From Actinobacteria bacterium OV320 (GTDB taxonomy: Bacteria; Actinomycetota; Actinomycetes; Streptomycetales; Streptomycetaceae), in contig LJCX01000033.1 in NCBI GenBank assembly GCA_001298545.1, forward strand, positions 171,552-235,551: a stretch of 64,000 nt of DNA. The letters are read 5' to 3'. Positions 43,489 through 52,310 of this stretch are shown here, in pieces; position 1 is the first letter of the stretch; each line of letters begins with the position of its first letter. The position numbers and the translations under genes were made by a program. The notes under the pieces were generated by a model, which was not told where the DNA came from, did not search any database, and saw only the letters and a program-made list of their open reading frames with translations.

Positions 43489-44759
43489 CGGCGCCCGGCC
43501 CCACCGACGACCGGCCCCGCCTGCTGATGGTGATGCCGTACCGCCAGTTCGTGCGGAAAGCACAGGCCGAGGGGTTCTGGGTCGGTGCGGTCTGGGACCC
43601 CCGGCTGGAGTCGCCGGACTACCTCGACGACGTGCGCGCCCTGGCGGACCTGTTCGTGCCGGCCGACTTCCGGGACGCGGAGCTGCTGCGCCGCACCCTC
43701 CACGAGGTGGCCCAGGAACACCGCGCCACGCTGATCTACCACATCGGCAGGGAGGAAACGATGGTCACCGCCTACGAGGTGGCCGAGGACCTGCACACCG
43801 AGCTCAACCCGGCCGCGGCGATCCGCCTTCTCACCGACAAGTCAGCGATGCGGGACCTGCTCGCCCGGCGCGGGCTGTCCCCGGTGTCCTACGAGGCCGC
43901 ACCGACGCGGCAGGAGGTGCCGGACGCGGTCGAGCGCATCGGCTACCCGGCCGTGGTCAAGCCGACCGCGCTGGCCGGCAGCCGAGGTGTGTTCCTGTGG
44001 CAGCAGGCGCGGGACCGCGCGGCCTGGACCGCACTCGTCGACCGGTACGGCTACGACGGCCCGTTCCTTGTCGAGGAGTATCTGCGGGGTCCCGAGTACA
44101 GCGTGGAGACGCTGAGCAGGGACGGCCGGCACCAGGTCGTCGGCATCACGGAGAAGCTGCTGGGACCGCCCCCGCTCTTCGTGGAAGTGGGGCACGTCCA
44201 TCCGGCGCCGCTGCCCCAGGACCGCCGACGGGCCGTGGAGGAACTCACCACGGAGTTCCTCACGACGTGCGGCTACCGGTTCGGCCCCGCGCACACCGAG
44301 GTGATCTGGACACCGAACGGCCCGCGCATCGTCGAGTCGCAGGCCCGGCTCGGCGGTGACCGGATACCGCGGCTCGTCGAGCTGGCCACCGGACTCGACA
44401 TCGAACAGGCGATCTTCGCCGCCCTGGCGGACAGACCGGCCGAGCCCGCCGAACCGACGGCGACCGCGATCGTGCGGTTCTTCACCTTTCCGCCCGGCCG
44501 CGTCGACGAGATCCACGGCCTGGAGACAGCCGCTCGGCTCGCACACGTCGACGAGCTGAGCCTCCGGCTGCGCCCGGGCGACACCGTACCGGCGGTCGTC
44601 GACTCCAAGAGCCGCCACGGGCACGTCATCGTCTTCGGCGCCTCACCCGAGGAGGCCCGCGCCCGCTGCGCGGAGGTGCTCGCCGCCATCGAGGTCGTCA
44701 TCGACGACACGCCCGTACGAGCGGACGGTCGCGCCGGAGCGCTCGGTACGCCCGTATGA
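43485..44759 (+). CDS. ATP-grasp ligase, second in cluster
   Basis: A 424-residue ATP-grasp ligase. The GTG start overlaps the stop of the fusion gene by four bases (GTGA). Motifs are YPAVVKPTALAGSRGVFLW, LVEEYLRGPEYSVETLS, the GITEKLLGPPPLFVEVGHVH loop, and AHTEVIW...RIVESQARLGGDRI. The last differs from the usual ExNPR: the metal-site Asn is replaced (VESQARLGG), while the Glu remains. It is expected to form an amide bond. Paralogous to the next gene. Confidence 0.9.
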   Translation: MTAPGPTDDRPRLLMVMPYRQFVRKAQAEGFWVGAVWDPRLESPDYLDDVRALADLFVPADFRDAELLRRTLHEVAQEHRATLIYHIGREETMVTAYEVAEDLHTELNPAAAIRLLTDKSAMRDLLARRGLSPVSYEAAPTRQEVPDAVERIGYPAVVKPTALAGSRGVFLWQQARDRAAWTALVDRYGYDGPFLVEEYLRGPEYSVETLSRDGRHQVVGITEKLLGPPPLFVEVGHVHPAPLPQDRRRAVEELTTEFLTTCGYRFGPAHTEVIWTPNGPRIVESQARLGGDRIPRLVELATGLDIEQAIFAALADRPAEPAEPTATAIVRFFTFPPGRVDEIHGLETAARLAHVDELSLRLRPGDTVPAVVDSKSRHGHVIVFGASPEEARARCAEVLAAIEVVIDDTPVRADGRAGALGTPV

Positions 44760-44840
44760 GCACCGCCGGTCACGAATCCCCCCACCCCGAAGAAAGGCAG
44801 TGACGATGCAGTGGTCCACACCCACGACCAGGAGGTCGCC

Positions 44841-46097
44841 ATGAGCACCCCCGCCACTGACGCACAGGTGGTGTTCGTCGGCTACAACGCGGCCTACCTG
44901 CGCGCCATCGACGGGAGCGTCCCGAGCGGGTCGGTCGTGGTGATCGAGGAACCCGACATCATCCGCAAGCGCCGACTGCAGGACGTGGCGGCACGCTTCG
45001 ACTGCCTGGACCGGATCGTCCCGGCGGGCTACCAGCAGTCGGCCGAGGCCCTCGACCTGGCGGCCGAGCTGACGGCCGTGCGGCCGGTGGCCGCCGTCGT
45101 CCCGGGGCTGGAGTACGCGGTGCCGGCGACGGCCGCGCTGGCCGAGAAGCTCGGGCTGCCAGGAGCGACCGAAACGGCCGCGCAGGCGCTGCGGGACAAG
45201 GTCCGGTTGCGCGAGGTCTCCGGTGCGGGCGGCGTCCGCAATCCGCGCTGGCGCGAGGTGCACGGCCCCGCGGACATCCTCGAGTTCGCCGGCGACGGTC
45301 CGGTCGTGGTCAAGCCGGCGAACCGGCAGGCGAGTGTCGGTGTGCAACTGCTGGACTCGGTCGACGCCGCCACCGCGGCACAGGCATGGCAGCGGACCTC
45401 GTCCGCCGCCGAGTACGAGCAGGTGCCCGACCGGCAGCTGGCGTGGCGCTTCCTCGCCGAGGAACGCCTGCGGGGTCCCGAGTACAGCGTGGAGGCGCTG
45501 GTACGGCAGGGCGAGATCATCTTTGAGAACGTCACGGCCAAGACCGTCGTCCCGGGCCCGTATCCCGTCGAGCTCGGCCATCTGCTGCCTGCCCCGCTCG
45601 ACCAGGACACGCAGGCCGCGTTCGAGACGGCCATGCGGGCGCTGGTCGCCGCGATCGGCTTCCGGACGGGCATCCTGCACGCGGAGTGGATCCTGACCGA
45701 GTCGGGCCCGACGCTGGTCGAATGCGCCGGCCGCTGCCCCGGTGACTACCTGATCGACCTCATCGACCTGGCATACGGCACCCGGATCAGGCTGACCCTG
45801 ATCGACCTGCTCGCCGGCCGTACGGTCACCCTGCCCCGGTCCGCGCGGCAGACCTCGGCGATCCGGTTCCTGGCCGCCGAGCCGGGCACCGTGACGGAGG
45901 TCGCCGGCGTGGACACAGCGCAGGGGCTGCCCGGCGTCCAGGTCGCGGAGGTGGATGTCGAGGCAGGCCAGGAGGTCCGGCCGTGGGCATCCTCCTGGGA
46001 CCGCGCCGGGCACGTCATCGCGACCGGCCCCGACGCGGACACCACCCGTCAGCGCGTCCTGGACGCGGACGCGGCCATCCGCATCGCTACCGATTGA
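44841..46097 (+). CDS. ATP-grasp ligase, third in cluster
   Basis: A 418-residue ATP-grasp ligase with DGPVVVKPANRQASVGVQLL, AEERLRGPEYSVEALV and GILHAEWIL...LVECAGRCPGDYLI. As in the preceding gene the canonical ENPR is altered (VECAGRCPGD), so these two form a sub-family distinct from the fusion's ligase (EINPRPAGG). ATG 44841 has GGAGGT upstream; ATG 44811 is in frame but lacks a site. Two consecutive paralogues suggest two amide-forming steps or two alternative acceptors. Confidence 0.9.
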   Translation: MSTPATDAQVVFVGYNAAYLRAIDGSVPSGSVVVIEEPDIIRKRRLQDVAARFDCLDRIVPAGYQQSAEALDLAAELTAVRPVAAVVPGLEYAVPATAALAEKLGLPGATETAAQALRDKVRLREVSGAGGVRNPRWREVHGPADILEFAGDGPVVVKPANRQASVGVQLLDSVDAATAAQAWQRTSSAAEYEQVPDRQLAWRFLAEERLRGPEYSVEALVRQGEIIFENVTAKTVVPGPYPVELGHLLPAPLDQDTQAAFETAMRALVAAIGFRTGILHAEWILTESGPTLVECAGRCPGDYLIDLIDLAYGTRIRLTLIDLLAGRTVTLPRSARQTSAIRFLAAEPGTVTEVAGVDTAQGLPGVQVAEVDVEAGQEVRPWASSWDRAGHVIATGPDADTTRQRVLDADAAIRIATD

Positions 46098-46105
46098 GGA
46101 AACAC

Positions 46106-47371
46106 ATGTCTGTTCTGTGGCAACGCGTCCGCGGATGGCGCGGGTCCATGCCCGGAGGGTCGGTCGGCACACGGCTGGCCGTGATGGCGATGATCGACGC
46201 GGTGGGCACCGGTGCCTTCCTGGCCGTCTCCGTGCCCTTCATCACCAGGTCGGTGCACCTGTCCGAGGGCAACCTCGGTTTCGGCCTGGCATTGTCGGCC
46301 GCCATCGCCCTGGCCACGGCCATCCCGATCGGCATCCTGGCCGACCGGATCGGCCCGAAGAAGGTGCTGGTCGGGGTGAGCCTGTGGCGCTGCGCCTGCT
46401 TCGTCGTCTACCCGCTCGTCCAGAACCTGTGGCAGTTCCTGGCCGTGGTGTGCCTGCTCGGCCTGGTCGACAAGGCGGCGGCGCCGATGGAACAGGCCCT
46501 CGTCGGTCAGGCCACGGCGACCGACGACCGGGTCAGGGTGGTGGCGATCCTCCGGTCGCTGCGCAACGTCGGCTTCACCCTCGGCGCCCTCCTGGGCGGC
46601 ATCGGGCTGCTGATCGACACCCGGGCGGGGTACACCGCGATCCTGCTGGTCAACGCCGCCTCCTTCGCCGTGCTCGCGAGCCTGGCCGCTCGGCTGCCGG
46701 TGCTCAACGCGTCGGCGAAGAGCCTGCGTCGGCGTTTCTCGGTCAGTGTGCTGCGGGACGGATCGTTCCTGTCGTTCACCGGCATCAACGCCGTGCTCAC
46801 CATGCACATGACCCTGCTGAGCATCGGGATCCCGCTGTGGATCGTCGGGCACACCGACGTCTCCTCGGCGCTCATCTCCCCCCTGGTGGCGGTCAACACC
46901 GTGCTCGCGGTCGCCCTGCAGGTGCGGGCCAGCCGGGGGACCGACACCATCGCCGGCGCCGCACGGGCCCTGGTATGGGCCGGCATCTCCCTCGCGGCCT
47001 GCTGCCTGCTGCTCGTCGCGGCGCCGAAGCTGCCGGTCGTCCTGGCCGTCGGCGTGCTGCTGCTGGCCATGGTCGCGCTGACCGGCGGCGAGTTGTTCCA
47101 GTCCGCCGGTGGCTGGGGCGGCTCCTATCTGCTCGCGGTGCCCGGTCAGGAAGGCGTCTACCTCTCGGTCTTCTGGCTCGGCGTGGCTGTCCAGCAGATC
47201 GCGGCACCGGTCCTGGTCAGCCTGGTCGTCACGGCCGGCTCCACCGGATGGGTCGTCCTGGCCGCGCTGTTCGCCGTCTGCGGACTCGCCGCGCCGCCCA
47301 TCGGCCGATGGGCACAGGCACAGGCGGCCGCCAGGCACCGACCGGACCCGAGCCTGGCCGAGGCCACGTAA
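46106..47371 (+). CDS. MFS transporter, probable product exporter
   Basis: A 421-residue, 12-helix major facilitator with the loop-2/3 signature GILADRIGPKKVLVG and the helix-5 region SLRNVGFTLGALLGGIGLL. It begins 8 bases after the preceding stop, with GAGGAAAC as ribosome site. Its place between the ligases and the cupin suggests export of, and perhaps self-resistance to, the cluster product. Its stop codon lies in the first unit of a 20-base tandem repeat. Confidence 0.9.
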   Translation: MSVLWQRVRGWRGSMPGGSVGTRLAVMAMIDAVGTGAFLAVSVPFITRSVHLSEGNLGFGLALSAAIALATAIPIGILADRIGPKKVLVGVSLWRCACFVVYPLVQNLWQFLAVVCLLGLVDKAAAPMEQALVGQATATDDRVRVVAILRSLRNVGFTLGALLGGIGLLIDTRAGYTAILLVNAASFAVLASLAARLPVLNASAKSLRRRFSVSVLRDGSFLSFTGINAVLTMHMTLLSIGIPLWIVGHTDVSSALISPLVAVNTVLAVALQVRASRGTDTIAGAARALVWAGISLAACCLLLVAAPKLPVVLAVGVLLLAMVALTGGELFQSAGGWGGSYLLAVPGQEGVYLSVFWLGVAVQQIAAPVLVSLVVTAGSTGWVVLAALFAVCGLAAPPIGRWAQAQAAARHRPDPSLAEAT

Positions 47372-47416
47372 CCACCGCCGAGGCCACGTAACCACCGCCG
47401 AGGCCACGTAACCACC
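47361..47416. repeat. 20-base tandem repeat across MFS stop codon
   Basis: AGGCCACGTAACCACCGCCG occurs at 47361-47380 and 47381-47400 and in a partial third copy at 47401-47416. The first copy contains the end of the MFS gene (Glu-Ala-Thr-stop). Confidence 0.95.
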
Positions 47417-47472
47417 ATGCATGCCGCTCCCGTAGTCGAGTCGGCACAGTTGATCACCACTCAAGGAGAGAC

Positions 47473-47925
47473 ATGTCGGTTCCGCTGTATGTTCCGTCGG
47501 GCGAAGGCGAGTTCGTCAACATCCGGGACACCAAGAGGACGTACCTCAAGCTCACCACGCCGGATTCCAACGGCGAGTTCGGCTTCTTCGAGCACCACAT
47601 GGCTCCGGAGGCGAGCGGTGCCAGCCCGCACATCCACAAGGACTCCACCGAGATGTTCTATGTGGTGAAGGGTGAGATCGAGTTCACCATCGGCGACCGC
47701 AAGGTCGTGGGCGAACCCGGCGCGTTCGCCTACATACCCAAGGGCGAGCCGCACGGCTTCACGAACAGGGGCAACGAGGACGCCACGCTGCTGATCATGT
47801 TCTACCCGATCTACAACCGGGAGGACTACTTCCGCGGCCTGGGGCGCCTGACGGCCAACGGGCGCAACCCCAGCCTGGAGGAGCTGCAGGAGCACATGGC
47901 GAAGTACGACCAGTTCATGGTCTGA
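47473..47925 (+). CDS. Cupin-domain protein, last gene of cluster
   Basis: A 150-residue single-domain cupin. Motif 1 SPHIHKDSTEMFYVVKGE gives two His and one Glu, and motif 2 YIPKGEPHGFTN gives the third His, so the metal site is complete. It could be a dioxygenase, isomerase or cyclase acting late in the pathway; the family does not fix the reaction. AAGGAGAG precedes ATG 47473. A strong terminator 26 bases downstream marks the end of the cluster. Confidence 0.88.
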   Translation: MSVPLYVPSGEGEFVNIRDTKRTYLKLTTPDSNGEFGFFEHHMAPEASGASPHIHKDSTEMFYVVKGEIEFTIGDRKVVGEPGAFAYIPKGEPHGFTNRGNEDATLLIMFYPIYNREDYFRGLGRLTANGRNPSLEELQEHMAKYDQFMV

Positions 47926-48545
47926 CCCGCGAACCCACGGCAACGAACGGGGCCTGGCAGCGATTTCGCTGCCAGGCCTCGGTGTTCGTGCCGGCGGCAG
48001 TCGCTCGCGCTGCTCCCGCTGCGGGCGCGCCACTGCAACTCGCGTACCTGCTCGGCGAGTTCGGGGACGGGACCCGCCACCTCGAGACCGGGCACGACGT
48101 CCTGGATGGACAGCGGACTCAAGGGCGAGGTGACCGGCACGCCCCACTCCGCCTTCCAGTCCCGAGCCTGCTGGGACGAGCTCGCGTACACGATGCGGCC
48201 CAGTCCCGCCCACCCGTGCGCGGCCGCGCACATCGGGCAGTGCTCACCCGAGGTGTACACGGTCGCCGTGGCCCGCTCCTCGGCGCTCAGGTGGGTCGCG
48301 GCCCAGCGGGCGAGTTCGAATTCGGGGTGCCGGGTCGGGTCGCCCGTGGTGGACTCGCGGTTACGGTCCTCGGCGAGGATCTTGCCGTCCGCGTCGACGA
48401 GCACGGATCCGAACGGCCAGTCGCCGGCCTCCACCGCCTCGGCCGCCAGCTCGATGCAGCGACGCAGATAGGGCAGTTCGGCTTCGGTGACGGTGGTGGA
48501 GCGGTCGGCGCCGCTCTCGGGAAGGTCGTGGTCGTTGAGAGCCAC
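47826..48545 (-). CDS. Nucleoside/cytidine deaminase-like protein with overlong C terminus
   Basis: A zinc deaminase of the CDA fold. The zinc motif HPEFELARWAA (HxE) plus YTSGEHCPMCAAAHGWAG (PCxxC type) is intact. It likely deaminates a purine or pyrimidine base. GTG 48545 has CGGAG upstream. The family normally ends about residue 180 (AEQVRELQ...). Here the frame continues some 60 residues of poor sequence through the cluster terminator and into antisense of the cupin gene, so the natural stop seems to have been lost or a frameshift has occurred. Confidence 0.82.
   Translation of the reverse strand: MALNDHDLPESGADRSTTVTEAELPYLRRCIELAAEAVEAGDWPFGSVLVDADGKILAEDRNRESTTGDPTRHPEFELARWAATHLSAEERATATVYTSGEHCPMCAAAHGWAGLGRIVYASSSQQARDWKAEWGVPVTSPLSPLSIQDVVPGLEVAGPVPELAEQVRELQWRARSGSSASDCRRHEHRGLAAKSLPGPVRCRGFAGQTMNWSYFAMCSCSSSRLGLRPLAVRRPRPRK
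47951..47978 (+). terminator. Terminator of NRPS cluster
   Basis: GGCCTGGCAGCG-ATTT-CGCTGCCAGGCC, perfect 12-base arms with a 4-base loop, 26 bases after the cupin stop. Confidence 0.93.
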
Positions 48546-48573
48546 TGATACTCCGTCTCGTTGGGGGTGTCGG

Positions 48574-49410
48574 CTAGGGCCGGTGCGCGGCCACGGTCGC
48601 CAGCGCCTGCCACGCCGCCTCGGGCCGCAGGGTTTCGTTCGGATCGCCGTGGTACGGATCGAGCAGCACGGTTTCGGCACCGGCAAGGCGCAATTCCTCG
48701 ATGTCCTCGAGAATCTGCTCGAGGGTTCCCTCGCCGGCCCGGCGATCCGGGTCGTCGATCGGATTGTCCGTGAGCCGGAGATAGATGCGCGGCGCCAACT
48801 CCGGTACCGGCTGATCGAACTCGGTCGCAATATCCTTCAGTCGATCCAAGGCGTCCCTGAACCAGGGCATCGTGAACCGCAGGGGATGCCATGGAGAACC
48901 AAGTCGAACGGCACGCCGTATTGCGGCGTCGCTGTTGCCGCCGACCCAGAGGGGAATCTGTCCGCAGCGATAGTCGTCGTCGTTCTCCCACGCGGCACGT
49001 AGGGCCCGAAGGAGTTCGTCGGTCAGAGCACCACGCCGCTCGAACGGGACGCCCAGTGCCTCGAACTCCTCCCGTGCCCAACCGACCCCGACGCCGAGGA
49101 TCAGCCGGCCGCCGCTGAGTTGTTGCAGGTTGGCAGCCATGCGGGCGACCAGCAGCGGGGGCCGGTAGGGCGCGATGAGCACCGTAGTGCCCAGCTCTAT
49201 CCTCGTCGTGATTCCGGCCAGCCAGGAGAGAGTTGTGAACGGTTCGTAAAATGGGGCGGGATATTGCCGGGCGACATCCGATGTGATCGCCACATGGTCG
49301 GAGAGCATCAACAGGTCGAATCCGAGACCCTCCGAGGTTTTGGCCCAGCGGGCCAGATTGTCCGGGTTCGCACCCGGGCCGAAGTTGGGGACATTCACAC
49401 CGATCCGCAT
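48574..49410 (-). CDS. LLM-class flavin/F420-dependent oxidoreductase
   Basis: A 278-residue luciferase-like monooxygenase-fold protein. It has the N-terminal strand MRIGVNVPNFGPGANP, the GFDLLMLSDHVAI region (His near the flavin site), and GGRLILGVGVGWAREEF, typical of F420-dependent LLM enzymes. The C-terminal barrel half ends ELRLAGAETVLLDPYHGDP. It lies 28 bases upstream of the deaminase gene on the same strand, so the two may be co-transcribed. Substrate unknown. Confidence 0.9.
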   Translation of the reverse strand: MRIGVNVPNFGPGANPDNLARWAKTSEGLGFDLLMLSDHVAITSDVARQYPAPFYEPFTTLSWLAGITTRIELGTTVLIAPYRPPLLVARMAANLQQLSGGRLILGVGVGWAREEFEALGVPFERRGALTDELLRALRAAWENDDDYRCGQIPLWVGGNSDAAIRRAVRLGSPWHPLRFTMPWFRDALDRLKDIATEFDQPVPELAPRIYLRLTDNPIDDPDRRAGEGTLEQILEDIEELRLAGAETVLLDPYHGDPNETLRPEAAWQALATVAAHRP

Positions 49411-49498
49411 GACCCAACACTAGCAACTGGCGGTGAATAGCGTGCAGTTGTCGGCCGGGCTTCCGGCGGAGCGAAAGCACGAGAGGAGTGGCGGTCGG

Positions 49499-50731
49499 TC
49501 AGTTGTCCTGAGATGAACCGCATTTCTTCGAATCCGGCAGACGCGCTCTGCGAAGGTCCAGGAGGAAGAATGCGGCCGGCACGGCCGCCGTCGCCAGGAA
49601 GAGGATGGACGGGCCGCCGAGGGAGAGCAGGGGGCCGCCCGCGAGCGATCCGATCCCGGTACCGCCGTCGAAGGCGATGTTCCACGCGACCCCGGCCACG
49701 CCGAGGCCGCCGGGACGGTCGCCGGCCGCCTGCATGGCGAGGACCAGGGTGGCGCTCTGGACCGCGCCGAAGCCCGCCCCGAACAGGGCGGTACCGGCCA
49801 GCAGCAGAGCGGGGTCGTGAGAGGCCGCGCCCGAGGCGGTGCCGATCGTCATGGCCACAACGGCGGGCAGGAGCACCTGGCGGCCTCCGTACCTGTCGAT
49901 GAGCCACCCGGCGCCGAGCCGGGAGAGCACGGTGGAGGCCTGTGCGGCGAGCAGCGCCCCGGGCGCGACCGAGGCGGTCAGCGGCAGGAAGGTGAAGACG
50001 ACGCCGTAGGCCGTGGTGGAGGCGGCCTCCACCATGAGAGGGCCGGTCATGGGACGCAGCGACCGCCATGTTCCGTGCAGGGACCACGGGCGGCCGGAGC
50101 GAGGTCCGGCCGGGCGGCCGGGCGCCGCGGCGCGAGAAAGGCCGAACGAGCCGACCACGACCAGCGCGGCCGTGCCCGCCGCCAGTGCGAAGGCGAGCGC
50201 GTACGCCTCCCGCCGGGCCAGGGCGATGCCCAGCGGAGCCCCCAGGACGCCGGCCACACCGACTACCGCGCCGTACCAGCCGAGGGCTCGCCCCCGGCTG
50301 CCGGACGGGAACAGCTCAGCGGTGAAGGTGACACCGGCGACGACGAACACGCCGAAGCCCAGCCCGCGTACTGCCGCGAGGCCGGTCAGGGCGGGCAGCG
50401 TGGAGACAGCCGGCAGGACCAGGCACGGCAGCCCGAGCAGCGCACCGCTCATGGCGAGTGCGTGCCTTCGTCCGAGCCGCGCGAAGAGCCACGGTGTGAA
50501 GGGCTGGACGACCAAGGTGGCCGCCATCAGGGTGGCGGTGAGCACTCCGGCGCCCGACGGTCCGGCGCCGGAGCGGACGGCGTACGCGGGCATCGCGGAG
50601 AGTGTCAGATTGAAGCCGGCGAAGCCACCGAACGCGGCGATCAGGGTGCCGGCGATCGCTGTCCGCCTCCGCCCGGCGGAGGGCGCCGGGCAGAGGTCGG
50701 TCGAGGCGGACGAGTCCGCGGGCGTGATCAT
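49499..50731 (-). CDS. MFS transporter
   Basis: A 410-residue, 12-helix major facilitator of the drug/sugar exporter type. The loop after helix 2 is LFARLGRRHALAMSG and the helix-5 motif is GWYGAVVGVAGVLGAPLGIA. The C-terminal repeat has LIDRYGGRQVLLP. It is upstream of and on the same strand as the LLM and deaminase genes (88-base gap). No regulator is adjacent; substrate not predictable. Confidence 0.88.
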   Translation of the reverse strand: MITPADSSASTDLCPAPSAGRRRTAIAGTLIAAFGGFAGFNLTLSAMPAYAVRSGAGPSGAGVLTATLMAATLVVQPFTPWLFARLGRRHALAMSGALLGLPCLVLPAVSTLPALTGLAAVRGLGFGVFVVAGVTFTAELFPSGSRGRALGWYGAVVGVAGVLGAPLGIALARREAYALAFALAAGTAALVVVGSFGLSRAAAPGRPAGPRSGRPWSLHGTWRSLRPMTGPLMVEAASTTAYGVVFTFLPLTASVAPGALLAAQASTVLSRLGAGWLIDRYGGRQVLLPAVVAMTIGTASGAASHDPALLLAGTALFGAGFGAVQSATLVLAMQAAGDRPGGLGVAGVAWNIAFDGGTGIGSLAGGPLLSLGGPSILFLATAAVPAAFFLLDLRRARLPDSKKCGSSQDN

Positions 50732-50935
50732 CGCAACCCGGCCGCGCCCAGGAGCCCGGTGCGCATCGATCCTCGGTACGGGCCGCGGAACGGCCTCACC
50801 GCGAAGAGGAGATCGGTCAGGGCAAGCATGACGCCGGGGCCCTTCCTTGCCTGGCGGACGACGAGCCGACGCGCCCTTCGCGACGGCACCTTCAGTGGCC
50901 CGCGAACGACGACGACACGACCGGGTGCGGCCGAA

Positions 50936-50982
50936 CCCGCTCCGGGGCCCCGCAGGGGACGATGGCGGGGCCCCGGAGCGGG
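50936..50982 (-). terminator. Very strong hairpin terminator
   Basis: Perfect 18-base arms (50936-50953 with 50965-50982, core CTCCGGGGCCCC) and an 11-base loop, seven bases after the solute-binding-protein stop on the minus strand. Confidence 0.92.
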
Positions 50983-50989
50983 TGGCGGA

Positions 50990-52015
50990 TCAGGAGTTGT
51001 CGAGCGGCAGCCCGGGCGGGTTGACCTCGGACTTGGCGACGGCCTCGTTGGAGATATTCCAGGCGGCCAGCCACTTGGCGTACTGACCGTTCTTGATCAG
51101 GTAGTTGATCGCGTCGGCGACCGGCTCGGCGAGACCGCTGTCCTTCTTGGAGGTGGCCGCGATCAGGCCCTGGAGCGTCTCGCCGGCGCCGGAGAAGGTG
51201 CCCGCGTTGGCCGTGGGCTTGTTCGTCTTCGCGGTCTGCGTGATGTGGTAGGAGATGCTCGGGTTGGGCCCGAAGTGGGCATCGATCTTGCCGCTGTTGA
51301 GCGCCAGGTAGACGCCGTTGTTGTCCGGGTAGTGCTTGATGGTGAGCTTCTTGCCCTCGCTCTGCAGCTTCTTCTGCCACTCGATGAGGATGCGCTCCTG
51401 ATTGGTGCCCGAGCTGACCGAGACGGTCTTGCCGGCGAGGTTCTCGTAGTCGCCGTCGAACTTCCAGTCGGCTGACTTCAGCACCTCGAAGGCGAGGTTG
51501 TCCTGCCGGTAGGAGGCGAACTCGTACTTCTCCTTGCGCTCCTCGGTGTCGGTGACGTTCGAGAAGGCGACGTCCACCTTGCCGCCGTCGATGCCGATGA
51601 AGAGGTTCTCCCAGGTGAAGTTCTTGCTCTCCGGCTCGAGGCCGAGGACCGCGGCGACGAGGCGGCCGATGTCGGTCTCGGAACCGGTGAGGGTCTTCTG
51701 GTCGTCACCCACGTAGTCGAGCGGGGCGGAACCGGATGGCAGGGCGCCGTGGCCGATCACCAACTTGCCGCTCTTTCTTATGGCATCGGGCAGCTCGGCG
51801 CTGATCGACTTGACCTCGGACACCTTGAGAGTGGTCTCGGTGGCGGCGCCGTTCGAGAACTGACCGATGGTCACGCTTCCGGAGGCGGCGTCGGCCGTCT
51901 TCGTGGCGGCGTCACTGTCACCACCGCAGGCGGCAAGCCCGGTGGCGAGGGTGGCGACAGCGGTCGCCACGGTGATGCCGCGTACCAGGCTACGTCGGGT
52001 GAAGTGGATAGACAT
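50990..52015 (-). CDS. Orphan solute-binding lipoprotein, amino-acid type (family 3)
   Basis: A 341-residue extracytoplasmic receptor. The N terminus has twin arginines (FTRRSLVRG) and a lipobox TGLAACGG. The family-3 fold is shown by LVIGHGALPSGSAPLDYVG, GIDGGKVDVAFSNVTDTEER and the C-terminal GQYAKWLAAWNI. Such receptors usually sit beside permease and ATPase genes; here none is adjacent, only the TauD-like gene and a broken frame upstream, so it may serve a distant transporter. AAGGAAC precedes the ATG. Confidence 0.9.
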   Translation of the reverse strand: MSIHFTRRSLVRGITVATAVATLATGLAACGGDSDAATKTADAASGSVTIGQFSNGAATETTLKVSEVKSISAELPDAIRKSGKLVIGHGALPSGSAPLDYVGDDQKTLTGSETDIGRLVAAVLGLEPESKNFTWENLFIGIDGGKVDVAFSNVTDTEERKEKYEFASYRQDNLAFEVLKSADWKFDGDYENLAGKTVSVSSGTNQERILIEWQKKLQSEGKKLTIKHYPDNNGVYLALNSGKIDAHFGPNPSISYHITQTAKTNKPTANAGTFSGAGETLQGLIAATSKKDSGLAEPVADAINYLIKNGQYAKWLAAWNISNEAVAKSEVNPPGLPLDNS

Positions 52016-52029
52016 GGCCGTTCCTTGTC

Positions 52030-52310
52030 GCTCGGGAGAAGGTGGTGGAGTGGGGGGAGATCGTGGGTGCGCCGTGGGGTCGCGGTGGACTGCGGTGGGT
52101 CGGACGACCTTGCTCAGGAGGTCCTCGGTCCGCTCGTACTCGGGCTTGTCGAGGACGTGGAGGGCGCGCAGGATCGACGGTCTCCACGCCTCGATGAAGC
52201 GACCGGACCGGCGAGCGCGCGGGCGAAGCCGATCTTTCGGGCGGCGGCGCCCAGGTCGGTACGGATGGGCGCGAAGTCCTCGGTGACGGCGAGGACTTCA
52301 CCGCCCCTGG
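52030..52310 (-). pseudogene. Frameshifted coding remnant between TauD-like and receptor genes
   Basis: On the minus strand good codon bias runs in one frame (GEVLAVTEDFAPIRTDLGAA, then RKIGFARALAG) from just after the TauD-like stop. It then continues in another frame (RFIEAWRPSILRALHVLDKP and RTEDLLSKVV) towards the receptor gene. The change falls near 52200. No start codon with a ribosome site precedes either part. I do not recognise the family. Confidence 0.35.

Noticed and set aside
40486..43563. 1025-codon open frame antisense to the acetyltransferase and fusion genes
   Set aside because: Shadow frame; codon use and amino-acid composition are non-coding in character.
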